Below are positions 30,408 through 41,356 of a stretch of 64,000 nt of DNA, piece after piece (position 1 is the first letter of the stretch; each line of letters opens with the position of its first letter). The translations under genes and the position numbers were made by a program. A model generated the notes under the pieces. That model was not told the DNA's origin. It ran no database searches and saw only the letters and a program-made list of their open reading frames with translations. Origin of the DNA: Bryobacterales bacterium (GTDB lineage Bacteria; Acidobacteriota; Terriglobia; Bryobacterales; Bryobacteraceae); the NCBI GenBank assembly GCA_016713735.1, contig JADJOP010000005.1, positions 1-64,000 of the forward strand, read 5' to 3'.

Positions 30408-30443
30408 ACCCGCCCAGTACCAGTTGGCTAGTACCGGGCGGGT
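30408..30443. terminator. strong hairpin between receptor 3 and the JAMM-like gene
   Basis: ACCCGCCC-A-GTAC pairs with GTAC-C-GGGCGGGT around a 10-base loop, giving 12 base pairs with one A/C mismatch. It starts about 12 bases past the receptor 3 stop. The run of T is short (TTT) and on the plus-strand side, so this is a terminator-like or mRNA-stabilising hairpin rather than a textbook terminator. Confidence 0.45.
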
Positions 30444-30454
30444 TTGCCTGGATG

Positions 30455-33400
30455 TCAGAATTCGAAGCGCACGCTCATCTGGATGAGCCGCCCCGTGCCG
30501 ATGGTGGAGTTCACGCGGCCAAAGTCGCCGCGGCCGCGCACGGAGGCGGGGGAAGCGAAGTTGGGCCGGTTGGGCACATTGTAGACGTCGGTGCGGAAGA
30601 GCAGGCCGTAGCGTTCGGTGAGCGCCCAGCGCTTGGTCACCGAGGCGTCGATGCCGACGAAGCCCGGCCCGAAGCCGACGTTGCGGGCGGCGTTGCCGAA
30701 GATGCCCGTGCCGGGAGCCGAGAAGCAGGAGGTGTTGAAGTACTGCGCCAGGTAGTCCGCGCGCGAACGGCCGCTATCGAGCGCCGGGTCGCAGCTCAGG
30801 TTCGGCCGCTGCGACGAGGAGTAAGTATTGGTGGTGTTCGTCAGTTCCACCGCGCCCCACGGAGCCCCCGTGCGCATCTCGGCGATCACGCCCAGTGACC
30901 AGCCCCCGCGATGGCGTTGGCCACCGCATTGTCCACGTTCACGCTCCGGCCCTTGCCGATGGGAAGCTCATACACCGAACTGGCGATGACGCGATGGCGC
31001 AGGTCGTTGCCGGAGTAGCTCTTGTCCAGGTTGCGCAGCGAGATGTGCGTGTAGCCGTTGCCTTCGCCGCCGGCCACTTCGTTGCCCGCCTCCACATCGT
31101 CGAGGAACTTCGACCAGGTGTAGTTCATCAGGAAGTTCAGGCCGTTGGAGTAGCGCTTTTCCACCTTCACGTTCAGCGCGTGATAGTGGAATTGCCCCAC
31201 GGCGGCGAGATCAGGGTGACGTTGTTGAACTGCGGAACGGGCGCGCGGCCTGGCTTTGCGCGGCCGGGCCGCGGCCGTTCACCAGCGGAATCTGGTTGAC
31301 GTTCACGTTCACGCCGCCGAGCTTGTGGCTCAGGTTGGCGATGTAGGCGGCCTCCAACAAGAGGTTGCCGGGCAGTTCTTTCTGGATCGTGAAGTTGTAC
31401 TGGTGCGAGTAGGCGTTGACGTGGTCTTGCTGAATGTAGTCCGGCGCGAAGCGCGGCGCCTGGCCCACGCGAACGGCGCCGAAGCCCGGCCCCAGCGCTT
31501 CGCGCGTGATGGCCGGCATTCCGTCGCGGAACGAGAAGGCGCGCGTGAAGCCGCCGTCGGTCGAGGTGAAGCTGCCGTTCAGGCTGAAGCCGGCGATGAG
31601 GGGATTGGCCACCGCGCCCTGGTAGGCACCGTTATAAGCGATGGCGTAGCCGCCGCGGATCACCGTTCCCCTGGGCAGCTTGTAAGCGAAACCGAAGCGC
31701 GGGCTGAAGTTGTTCTTGTCGAAGTCGTGCGCGTACTTCGAGCGCCCGTCGCGGCCGGAGAACACGATCACGCCCGGCGTGCCCGACACCGGGTTGATGG
31801 GGGCAAAGGCAAAGCCGCTCTGGCGGTTGTCTCGCTCTCCCAGCGCGGGGTGTCCATCTCCCAGCGCAGGCCGAGGTTGAAGGTGAGGTTCTTGGTCACC
31901 TTCCAGTCGTCCTGGATGAAGAAGCCGTAGTAGTCGGTGCGGGCCACCAGGTCGTCGGTCTGGTTGAAGGTCGCTCCGGTCACGTGTCCGAGCAGCATCG
32001 AGGCCATGCCGCTGCCCGTGGCGCGGTCGCTAAACGTGAACGAGCCGTTGGTGGACTGCCGGAACCGGTCCTTGTTGCCGGAAAGGCGCCACTCGCCGCC
32101 GAACTTGATGGAGTGGTTGCCGCGGATCCAGGTCAGGTTGTTCACCCACTGATGGGTGAGGATCGGGTCCTGAATGCGCTCCACCGGAACCGTGCCGAGG
32201 TTGCTCTGCCCGGTGGCGATCATTTGCGCGAAGTCCGTCGCCGAAACGCCCTTCACTCCCAGCTCCCCGTTCTTGCCGCTGTCGGTTCCGAACGAGCGGT
32301 TGATGAAACGGCGCGTCGCATAGTTGTAGCGGAACTCGTTTAAGAAGGTTGCCGAGAAGGAGTGAATCCAGGTGGCCACGAAGTTGTGAATCCGGTGGTC
32401 GCGCGGCCCGCTGCGGTAATCGGCAAAGGCGTTGGGATAGACCGGCGACAGCTCCTGTGGGGCCTTAATGATGGAATAGCGGCCGCTGATGCGGTCCGAG
32501 TTGCCGATGTTGTGATCCACCTTGAGCGTCCCCATGTCCTGCGTCAGTTTGTCGGAGACGTTGACGATGTAGTTGGCCGCCGGAGCGCGCGTGGGGTCGC
32601 TGGCCACGTTCGGCGCCGGATAGAAGGCGGCAAAGGCGCGCGCCACCGGGGTCGATGCGGCTCTGCGGAATGATGTTGCCGACGAAGGGCTGCCGGTTGA
32701 GCGGGTCGATCAGGCTGAAGCCGGTACGCGCCGAAAAGTCGCCCTGCACCTCGGCCGGGCGGGGCACGATGGTGTTGGCGATAGTCGTGCCGTCGCGGCG
32801 CCGCGCTCCCTCGTAGTTAGCGAAGAAAAACGTCTTGTCGCGGCGGATGGGTCCGCCGAACGACGCGCCGAAGATGTTGTAGCGCAGCGGGGCTTTGCTC
32901 TGCGCGAAGAACGTCCGCGTATCCAAAGCCTGGTTGCGCAGGAACTCATAGGCCGCGCCGTGGAATTCGTTGCTGCCTGAGCGCGTCGTCATCTGGATCA
33001 GCCGCCGCCGGTGCGCCCGAACTCCGCCGAATAGTTGTTGGCCTCGGCCTTGAACTCCTGCAGCGACTCGGCAGGCGGATTCACCTGCAACTGCGGCACG
33101 CCAAGCGTTGTGTTCTGCACATTGCCGCCGTCGAGCACCCAGATCTGGTTCTGGCTGCGCCCACCGGCCATGCTGAACAATGGCACCTGCTCGGCGCCGG
33201 ACTCTTCGCGGAAGGCGACCATGCCCATCAGCTTCACCAGTCCGGCTGTGCGTCTGCTCTGCAGCGGCATGTTGAACACCGTGGTGCGTTCGATGAACTG
33301 GCCTACCGATGAGGTCTCCGATTCGAGCAAAGGCACGGTGGCGTTCACCTCAACCGACTCGGTGACCGCGCCGACCTCAAGCGTAAAGTCCAGGCTGCGC

Positions 33401-33690
33401 GTGGTGGCAGTTTCCAGCACCACCCCCGAGCGCACGGCTTTCTTGAAGCCCTGCAGTTCGCACGCGACCTCATATTCGGCCGGCGGCAGAAACGGAAACA
33501 GGTAACCGCCCGACGGGTTCGATACGGCTTCCGTAGTGACACCTGTGGACACATTTCTCGCCGTGACTTTTGCGCCGGAAACCACGGCCCCGGTGTTGTC
33601 TGTGACGGTCCCCGTTAACCTGGCCAGCGATTGCGCCCACACCGGGGCACACGCCGCCATGATTCCCAGAAGCAAAGTGAAACGAAGCAT
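30455..33690 (-). CDS. Oar-like TonB-dependent receptor 3 (about five frame breaks)
   Basis: This is an outer-membrane receptor of roughly 1,080 residues. The signal peptide MLRFTLLLGIMAACAPVWAQ is followed by a carboxypeptidase-regulatory domain (LTGTVTDNTGAVVSGAKVTA), a plug-like region (NMPLQSRRTAGLVKLMGMVA), the family signature RSGSNEFHGAAYEFLRNQAL, and the barrel (RDKTFFFANYEGARR). It ends with a C-terminal aromatic strand (IQMSVRFEF). The frame moves near 33000, 32660, 31800, 31210 and 30895 without loss of conserved sequence. A TAGAAT hexamer ends six bases before the ATG, again compatible with a leaderless start, but no good -35 is seen. It is divergent from the Ig-like pair at 33868. 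The substrate is unknown. Confidence 0.8.
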
Positions 33691-33867
33691 GCCGGTATTC
33701 TATATCGACCGCATGAGCCGGTGTGCGGCAGACCCAACCGGCCCGGTCCCCGTACCGGTCGGCGAATACCGGTCGCATATTCCCCTCATTATTCGGGATA
33801 CACAACGTCCACCGGCACACTACAATACAGAGAAGAATTATCGCCCCCCGGCGATCGGAAAGGTCCG

Positions 33868-34497
33868 ATGACTCAACGGTACCGTTCTCGAGCCCCCCTG
33901 GGTTGGCTCGCCGTTCTTGCCCTGACCGGCGTTGGCTTCGGAGGCCAGTTGGCCACCACTCCGCCTGTTGGACTCAAACTGACCATCGTCGAGGGCGATG
34001 GCGCCATCAACAACATCACCGAAGGCCGGGCGCGCGACCCCATTGTGCGCGTCACCGATGATGAGGGCAGGCCGCTATCCAGCGCCGCCGTCACCTTCCT
34101 GCTGCCCGACCTCGGCGCGGGCGGCATCTTCCCCACGGGCTCTTCGGTAACTGTGACCACCAACGAGGATGGCCTCGCTATCGCCCGCGGCCTGAAGCCT
34201 AATAATGTAGCCGGGCAGTTTCAAATCCGCGTCACGGCGTCGTATCGCACGCTGGTGGCGCGGGCGTCGATCACGCAGACCAACGCCGCTCCTCCGCCCA
34301 CGCCCACGGCGCGCAAATCGAACGGCAAGCTGCTGGCCATTGTCGCCATCATCGGCGGCGGGGCTGCGGCGGGCGCGGCGCTGGCGCTTTCGGGCGGCAG
34401 CGGCTCGGCTCCCTCGCCCGGCGGCGGCACTCCGGTGACGCCCACCCGGCCCCCAGCCACGATTACTCCCGGTGGCGGCAGCTTCGGCGCGCCCTAG
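33868..34497 (+). CDS. secreted single Ig-like domain protein with C-terminal hydrophobic helix
   Basis: This is a 209-residue protein. The ATG at 33868 has a GAAAGG Shine-Dalgarno; the frame is open upstream, but that part looks non-coding. A signal peptide (about residues 1-27, WLAVLALTGVGFGGQL) is followed by one Big-1/carboxypeptidase-regulatory-like beta-sandwich (PIVRVTDDEGRPLSSAAVTF and VTVTTNEDGLAIARG). A hydrophobic Gly/Ala helix comes next (LLAIVAIIGGGAAAGAALAL), then a Ser/Gly/Pro tail. It is probably anchored in an envelope membrane with the Ig domain outside. It ends 12 bases before the large Ig-repeat gene and probably shares its transcript. The partner is unknown. Confidence 0.7.
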   Translation: MTQRYRSRAPLGWLAVLALTGVGFGGQLATTPPVGLKLTIVEGDGAINNITEGRARDPIVRVTDDEGRPLSSAAVTFLLPDLGAGGIFPTGSSVTVTTNEDGLAIARGLKPNNVAGQFQIRVTASYRTLVARASITQTNAAPPPTPTARKSNGKLLAIVAIIGGGAAAGAALALSGGSGSAPSPGGGTPVTPTRPPATITPGGGSFGAP

Positions 34498-34509
34498 TCT
34501 GGAGCCACC

Positions 34510-37500
34510 ATGATGCGACTCCGCTTTTTTGGCTTCGCCCTGGCGCTGCTGGCGCTGCCGGCCACCGCGCAGGTGACCCTCTCCAGTTCCCCCTCCCCGC
34601 TGCCCGCGGGCACCTTGGGCGTCGCCTATCCGGCCGCCTCGATCACGGCTGCGGGCGGCACGGCGCCGTATTCCTACCTGGTCACGTCCACCACGCCCAA
34701 CATCCTGCCGCCGGGGGTCTCGCTGGCCACCTCCGGCGCGCTGTCGGGGACGCCGAGTAGCGCCGGCACCTTCACCTTTACCGTCACCGCCACTGACTCC
34801 ACGGCGGGCACGGCGCTCACCGGTTCGCAGTCGTTTTCGATCACCATCAATCCCGCGCCTTCCATCACCACCGCCACGCTGCCGGCGTGGTCCGCTGGAG
34901 CCACCACGCCCTACTCGCAAACACTCGCCGCCACCGGAGGCACAGGCGCGCTCACCTACTCGCTCACGGGCGGCGCATTGCCCACGGGGCTTTCGCTCTC
35001 CTCGGGCGGCGCGATTACAGGCACGCCCTCGGCGGCAGGCACGGCGAATTTCACCGTGACGGTCACCGATTCGCTCGGAGCCAGCGGGCCGAAGGCGCTC
35101 TCGATCACCATCAACGCCGCACCCACCATCTCCACCGCCTCGCCGCTGCCCTCCGGCGCGCAGACGATCGCCTATTCCACCTCGCTTGCGGCCACGGGCG
35201 GCACCGGCGCGCTCACGTTTGCCGCCTCCACGCCCGTCCCCGCCGGGCTCACCATCAGCAGCGCCGGCGTTCTCTCCGGCACCCCCACCGTCTCCGGCGA
35301 CTTCAACATCACGTTCCGCGTCACCGACTCGCTCGGTGCGTTCAGCGAGAAGCTCCTCGCGCTGTCCCTTGTGCCGCAACCGGTCATCAGCGGCCTCTCT
35401 CCCTCCTCGGCCCCGGCTTAAGGCGTCGCCGATGTCGCCCTCACCATCACCGGCACCGGCTTCTCGCCAAACGTCACGGTGAACTTCGGCGCCACCCCCA
35501 TCGCCGTGGCCAGTACAAGTGCCACGCAAATCAACGTCACCATCCCCGTGGCCGCCATCACCACGCCCGGCTCAACCAACGTCACCGTCAACAACCTCTC
35601 GCTCATCACCTCGGCGCCCTCCGCGTTCACCGTCAGTGGCCCTTCCATCACCTCGCTCGCCCCCACTTCGGCCTTCGCCGGCGGGCCCGCGTTCACCCTC
35701 ACCGTGAACGGAGCGAACTTCGTCAACGGCTCCACCTATAAATCCGAAATCCGCTGGAATGGCAGCGCGCTGGCCACCACCTTCGTCAGCACGGGGCAAC
35801 TCACCGCGCAGGTGCCCGCCAACCTAATCGCCGCCGCGGGCACGGCCGCCGTCACCGTCGCCAGCACGCCCAACGCCATCTCGACGCCGGCGAACTTCAC
35901 CATCTCCCCGCCGCCCACCATCAGCTCGCTGGCCCCGTCGTCGATCTCGGCCGGCGCGCCGGGATTCAACCTCACCGTCTCCGGCACGGGCTTCGTCGCC
36001 GCCTCGGTGGTCCACTGGGCCGGCACCGCGCTCACCACGGCCTACATCAGCGCAACCCAACTTACCGCCGCCGTGCCCGCCGGATTGCTGCTGAATCCAG
36101 GCGCCGTGAACGTGACCGTCGTCAATCCAGGCCCGGTCACCTCGCCTACGGCCACCTTCACGGTAGGCGCCGCGCCGACGATCACCACCATCGCGCCGGT
36201 CGCCGTCACAGCCGGCGCGCCGACGTTCAACCTTGTTGTCAACGGCGCGGGCTTCAACGCCACCTCGGTCATCCGCATTTCCGGGCAGGCGCTGGTGACC
36301 ACCTTCCTCTCGGCGACTCAACTCTCGGCCCTGGTCACGCCGACGCTCATTCCTCGGCCGGTTCGGCCGCGATCACCGTGGTGAACTCCGGCCCCGTCAG
36401 CTCCAATTCGGTGACGCTGCTCATCAATCCTCCGGCGCAGTTTGTCACCAGCACGCTCACCACCGGACTCATCGGCGTCCCCTACACGCAGGCCATCAAT
36501 ATCACCGGCGGCACACCGCCGTTCCTGTTCGCCTTCGCCAACGGTGTCTTCCCCCCGGCCTTTCGCTGAACGGCACGACGGGCGCCATCACCGGCGTTCC
36601 CACCACCTCCGGCTTGTACGACTTCACGCTGCAGGTCACCGATGCCTCGGGCTTTGTCGTGACGCGGCTCTACACGCTGGTCGTCGCCCCGCCGCTTTCC
36701 ATCACCACGGCCGAGGCGCTGCCCACCGCCGCCGTCGGGCTAGCCTACTCCACCCAACTGGTGGCTGCCGGCGGAGCGCCGCCCTATGTGAACTGGGTGG
36801 TGACCACGGGCAGCCTGCCGCCGGGCATCGCCCTCAACGCCGCCACCGGACTGCTCTCCGGCACGCCCACCACCACCGGTTCGTTCGCCTTCCTCGTGCA
36901 GGTCCGCGACAGCGCCAACCAGACCGCCAGCAAAGGCTTCACACTGGTGGTGAACGCCGGACTCTCGATCACCACCACGGCACAACCGCCCACCGGCACC
37001 CTCGGCACGGCCTATACCTTTGCCCTCGCCGCGGCCGGGGGCACGCAGCCCTACACCTGGTCGGTCGCCACCGGATCGCTTCCCTCTGGGCTCAGCCTGA
37101 ACACCACCACCGGCGCCATCACCGGCACGCCCACGGCGGCGGGTTCCACCACCTTCACCATTGAGGTGAAGGATGCCGCCGGGCAAACCGCGCGCGCGCC
37201 CTACACGATTGGAGGTCCTCTCAGGCCTCTCCATCACCAATCCCACCGCGCTGCCCACGGCCACGGCCCGCGCCCCTACACGGTCACCTTCCTGGCCTCC
37301 GGCGGCACGACGCCGTATGCGAACTGGCGCATCATCTCCGGCTCCGTGCCGGCGGCGTTGGTTCTCAACGCCGCTACGGGCGTACTCTCCGGCGCCCCGG
37401 CTGCCGCCGGCGACTTCTCCTTCACCATCGCCGTCAACGACGCCACCGCGCGCACCGTCTCCAAGGCCTTCACGCTCACCGTCCTGCCCCCCGGGCTCAG

Positions 37501-38455
37501 CATCACCACCCCGGCGGCGCTTCCGGCGGCCATCTTCGGCAGCGCCTATAGTGTCAACCTCCAGGCCGACGGCGGCACGCCCCCCTACCGCTGGCTGCTC
37601 ACCACCGGCACGCTGCCGGCCGGACTTACACTAGCCTCGGGCGGTGCTCTCAGCGGCACGCCCACAGTCCTCGGTTCCACCACCTTTGGCCTCACCGTAA
37701 TCGACTCCAATACACGCTCGGTGACGCGCGACTTCACGCTGGCCGTGACCTCCCCGGCGCTGCCGTCCTTTACCCTTGCCGGTCCGGCCGACACCGTCGA
37801 GCCGGGCACCCAGCCGCGGCTCTCGCTCGAACTCGCCGCGCCTTATCCCTCGGCGCTGAGCGGAGCCATCGTCATTACCTTTACCCCGGACACGGTGAAC
37901 ACGCCGGCCTCGCCCGCCGATGACCCCGCCTTGCAATTCGCCAACGGCTCGCGCACGCTGCGCTTTTCGATTCCCGCCGGTTCCACGGCGGCGGAGTTTG
38001 AGAGCACAGCCGCGTTTCAGACCGGAACGGTCGCCGGGACCATCACACTCACTCCGTCGTTCACCTCCGGCGGCACGGCGCTCTCCGGCGCCAGCCCGCG
38101 CCTCATCCGCATCCTGCGCAGCGCGCCCGCGCTGCGCGCGGCCACGGTGACGCGCACGGCAAGCGGCTTCGATGTCGCCATCACCGGCTTTGCCACGCCG
38201 AGGGAGGTCACGCAAGCCGTCTTCCGGTTCACCGCGGCCTCGGGCGCCAACCTGCAAACCACCGAACTCACCATTCCCCTCAGCGCCACTAGCGCCACCT
38301 GGTTTTCGAGCGACAGTGCGCGCGCTTTCGGCAGCCAGTTCACCTACCGCCAGCCGTTCACGCTGGCAGGCGATACGGCGGCGGTGTCGTCGCTCTCGGT
38401 CACTCTCTCCAACTCTGTGGGCGCCTCGCAGCCGGTGACGGCCAACGTGCCGTAG
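34510..38455 (+). CDS. large secreted protein of putative-Ig and IPT/TIG repeats (interrupted)
   Basis: The protein would have about 1,310 residues. A signal peptide (MMRLRFFGFALALLALPATA) is followed by three to four putative-Ig (He_PIG) repeats, recognised by the recurring pattern LPAGTLG...GTPS.AG.F.FTV. A block of IPT/TIG repeats (ISGLSPSSAPA, ITSLAPTSAFAGGPAF, ISSLAPSSISAGAPGF, ITTIAPVAVTAGAPTF) comes next, then more He_PIG repeats and a C-terminal beta domain. Such repeats form stalk-like surface adhesins or polysaccharide-binding rods. The frame is interrupted by a TAA at 35419-35421 that stays in frame with the continuation, by frame changes near 36350 and 36555 (a C6 run), and by a compensating pair near 37205 and 37275. 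Repeat regularity continues across each break. It is probably anchored with or near the 33868 product. Confidence 0.75.
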
Positions 38456-38555
38456 GCGGCGTTTCGCACCCCAGCGAAAAAAGGATTCACTGGTATTGCA
38501 ATCTGTTAGCGGCCATGCGGGGCGTGGGGCGCGGTCCATTGCCGCATCCTGGGGC

Positions 38556-38576
38556 AGCGCGGAGGACCTCCGCGCT
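38556..38576. repeat. perfect 10-bp inverted repeat (REP-like)
   Basis: AGCGCGGAGG (38556-38565) and CCTCCGCGCT (38567-38576) are perfect inverted copies separated by a single A. The element lies in the 267-base gap between the Ig-repeat gene and the second GGDEF/EAL gene. It has no T tract, so it resembles a dispersed palindrome (REP) more than a terminator. I see nothing else convincing in this gap. Confidence 0.55.
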
Positions 38577-38722
38577 ACAGGAAAACCGTGGACAGACTCA
38601 GCCAAATCCGGGCCATTCGCCTCCCAGGCCTGCCGTCCGGGAAGCGCTGGCGGAAAAATCATCAGTTTCAGGGCCGCCGCCCCCACACTTTCTTGAGGTG
38701 GGCCGATACGAGTCAAGTGAGG

Positions 38723-40906
38723 ATGGCCCGGCCAAGAAAAACCGAACCCGACCTCCTTCTGGCGATCAGCCCTGACGGTAGTGTCGACGTCCTCAGCGGC
38801 AAACCGCGGGCGCTCACTCCGCGTGTATTCCGCCAACTGGTCACGCACGCCGAGTCGACGCTGGCCAGCGGCCGCCAATCCCGCTTCCGGTTCACTCGCG
38901 GCCGCGGGCCCGGTGCACGGCAGTTTGAGGTCACCCTCATGCCGGTGCAGTCACCGCCCGCGCTGGCCGTGATCCGCGAAGTGACCTCCGAGCAAAACGC
39001 CCGCGCCGGGGCGGCGCGCATTCGCCGCAACCTGATCCGCTTGAGCCAAGCGCTGTCGTTGTCGTCGCGGCGGTTGGTCGAGCATGACGACTTCGATGTG
39101 GCGTTGCGCGAAATCACCGCCTCCTCGGCAACCGCCCTCAGTGTTCTCCAGGCCAGCATCTGGATTCTCTCCGAGGACTGGTCGCGCATGGAATGCCGCG
39201 AACACTATCACAGCGGCACACAGGCGCATTCGAGCGGCGCAATCCTGTGGGCCACTCAATTTCCGGCCTACTTTGAAGCGCTTCGCTCTGAACGCACGAT
39301 CGCCGCCGTGGATGCGCGCACCGACCCGCGCACGGCTGATTTCCGCGACAGCTATCTGGACCCCAACAACATCGGTGCCATGCTCGACTCCCCCATCCGG
39401 CGAATGGGCCGTCTGCGCGGCGTGGTCTGTTTTGAACACGCCGGCGAGCCCCGGGGCTGGACCACCGAGGAGGAGGTGTTTGCCGCCTCGGTCGCCGACA
39501 TGATCGCGCTGATCCTTGAGGAAGAGGACCGCCGCCATGTGCTCACGCGCCTGGAGCGGGAAGTGAACGAAGATTCCCTCACCGGCCTGGCCAACCGCCG
39601 CGCCATGCTGCAGTGGATCGAAGAGAGCGCCACGCGCGCTTTCAGCAAGGAAGATGCTCCCTCCCTCATGATCGTGGAGATCGACCGCCTGGAGGCCGTC
39701 AACGAAGCCCTCGGCCACACCGCCGGCGACAAGTTGCTCCACCAGTGCGCCCGCTCGCTCGCCGATGGCATTCGCGGCGCCGACCGGCTGGCCCGTATCG
39801 GCGGCGACCAGTTCGCCATCCTGCTCGGCGCGCCCGCTGAACACGACGCCGCCCTCGCCATGGCCAGGCGCATCCAGGATCTGCTGCACCAGCCGATGGA
39901 GATCGACGGCCGCGTCATCAAGGTCCAGGCCAGCATTGGCATTGCCTTTGCCGCCGATGGTCCAGAGGCCTCCAAGGACCTCTACCGCTGCGCCAGCCTG
40001 GCCACCTCGCGCGCCAAACAGCGCGGCGGAGGGCGCGTGGAGATCTTCAAACCCTCCATGCACGACTCGGCCCTGCAACGCCTCAACCTCGAAGCCGAGA
40101 TGCGCCAGGGGCTCGACCGTGGCGAGTTCGAGCCGTTCCTGCAGCCCATCCTCTCGCTCTCCGACGGCACCATCCACTCCTTTGAGGCGCTGCTGCGCTG
40201 GCGCCACCCCTGCGGCCGCATCATCTCCCCCGGCGAGTTTCTCAACGAAGCCGAGGAGACCGGGCTGAGCATCCCCATCGGATGGTCCACGCTGCGCCAG
40301 GTCTGTTCGTGGATCAAGACTATGCAGTCCACCACCGGCGCGCCCGTGCACGTTTCGTTCAACCTTTCGCAAAAACAGTTCCAATCGCCTGACCTGCTTG
40401 ACCGGTTGGCCTCCATCGTCCATCATGCCCAGGTCGATCCGGGGCTGATTCAAATCGAGGTCACTGAAACGGTGGTCTCCACCTACGCCGAAACGGCGCT
40501 GCGGCTTGCCGCGCTCAAGACGCACGGCTTCGCCCTGGCCGTGGATGATTTCGGGACCGGATACTCATCGCTGTCCCTGCTCCACACCTTTGCCCTCGAC
40601 GTTCTCAAAATCGACCGCAGCTTCATTGCCCGCATGGACTCGGGCGGGCTCGAGATCGTCCGCACCATCGTCGCGCTGGCCCGCGCGCTGGGCATGAAGG
40701 TGGTGGCCGAGGGAATCGAAACCGTCCATCAGGCCCGCCAGGTGGCAGAGCTCGGCTGCGAATACGGCCAGGGCTACTGGCTCGGCAAGCCCATGGATAT
40801 TCACGCCGCCGCCTCGCTGCTCATTCACCGCGGCTCGCAGCCGGCCCCGCTGAAGCGGCAGGAAAAACAGGCGGCTGAGCTGCGCGAACTGGCCCCGGTG
40901 AACTAA
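38723..40906 (+). CDS. PAS/GAF/GGDEF/EAL protein with intact EAL and GGDQF variant
   Basis: This is a 727-residue cytosolic regulator. The N-terminal 90 residues look PAS-like (LLAISPDGSVDVLSG), followed by a GAF domain (about residues 100-270), a GGDEF domain and an EAL domain. The cyclase motif is RIGGDQF (Glu replaced by Gln at the fourth position), which should impair diguanylate cyclase activity. The EAL domain keeps FEALLRWRHP, IEVTET, DDFGTGYSSLSLL, LKIDRSF and AEGIET, so it should hydrolyse c-di-GMP. I chose ATG 38723 because the sequence upstream to the alternative GTG at 38588 is unlike any domain; this is uncertain. It ends in a four-base convergent overlap with the small membrane protein gene. 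Confidence 0.85.
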   Translation: MARPRKTEPDLLLAISPDGSVDVLSGKPRALTPRVFRQLVTHAESTLASGRQSRFRFTRGRGPGARQFEVTLMPVQSPPALAVIREVTSEQNARAGAARIRRNLIRLSQALSLSSRRLVEHDDFDVALREITASSATALSVLQASIWILSEDWSRMECREHYHSGTQAHSSGAILWATQFPAYFEALRSERTIAAVDARTDPRTADFRDSYLDPNNIGAMLDSPIRRMGRLRGVVCFEHAGEPRGWTTEEEVFAASVADMIALILEEEDRRHVLTRLEREVNEDSLTGLANRRAMLQWIEESATRAFSKEDAPSLMIVEIDRLEAVNEALGHTAGDKLLHQCARSLADGIRGADRLARIGGDQFAILLGAPAEHDAALAMARRIQDLLHQPMEIDGRVIKVQASIGIAFAADGPEASKDLYRCASLATSRAKQRGGGRVEIFKPSMHDSALQRLNLEAEMRQGLDRGEFEPFLQPILSLSDGTIHSFEALLRWRHPCGRIISPGEFLNEAEETGLSIPIGWSTLRQVCSWIKTMQSTTGAPVHVSFNLSQKQFQSPDLLDRLASIVHHAQVDPGLIQIEVTETVVSTYAETALRLAALKTHGFALAVDDFGTGYSSLSLLHTFALDVLKIDRSFIARMDSGGLEIVRTIVALARALGMKVVAEGIETVHQARQVAELGCEYGQGYWLGKPMDIHAAASLLIHRGSQPAPLKRQEKQAAELRELAPVN

Positions 40907-41328
40907 CCCACACCCGCGTCGAGCCGCGCTGCCAAGTCGGCCAGCGTTTCCAGGCCGGGCGGGAAACTCAACCCGGGCGCAGCCACCCAGCGCAGTCCCA
41001 CCGCTCCCGCCAGCAGGCCCACAATTCCGCCCACCAGCATGCTGCTGGGAATGTGCACTCCCAAGGTGCGCAAAAAAGCCAGCAGGAAGAGCGCTCCCAG
41101 AAAGCCGCCGGCAAACCAGCCCATCTTCGTACTGAGCGGATGATCGAGCGCCGGCAACGGCAGCGGGCACGCCTGCTGCCATTGCCGCCAGGCTTCGATC
41201 CGCCGCGCTTCGGGGAACAGGTCGGCCAGGCGCGACTCCCCCGGCACCGCCTCCACGCTCACCCCCAGCACCTGGGCCAGCGACTCGCGCAGCCTCGTCT
41301 CCGTGCTCCGCTCTGCCTCATCGTTCAT
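40903..41328 (-). CDS. small two-helix membrane protein with an ACP-like N-terminus
   Basis: The protein has about 141 residues. The first 30 residues (LRESLAQVLGVSVEAVPGES and RLADLF) resemble helix I and the loop of an acyl carrier protein, where the phosphopantetheine Ser lies in a DSL motif; here GES-RL occupies that place. Two hydrophobic helices follow (GWFAGGFLGALFLLAFL and SMLVGGIVGLLAGAVGL), then a short C-terminal tail. Starts at 41334 and 41328 are both possible. The function is unknown. It is divergent from the sulfatase gene, about 28 bases away, and overlaps the end of the GGDEF/EAL gene. Confidence 0.6.
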   Translation of the reverse strand: MNDEAERSTETRLRESLAQVLGVSVEAVPGESRLADLFPEARRIEAWRQWQQACPLPLPALDHPLSTKMGWFAGGFLGALFLLAFLRTLGVHIPSSMLVGGIVGLLAGAVGLRWVAAPGLSFPPGLETLADLAARLDAGVG

Positions 41329-41356
41329 CCTCATTCACTATAGAATGGACGCGATC

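Noticed and set aside
1980..33690. Phase variation of the three receptors through homopolymer slippage
   Set aside because: Frame changes are scattered, often outside homopolymers, and also occur in genes with no reason to phase-vary.
38473..38490. TTTCGC/GCGAAA hairpin after the Ig-repeat gene as its terminator
   Set aside because: The adjoining run is A on the plus strand, the wrong side for a rho-independent terminator of that gene.
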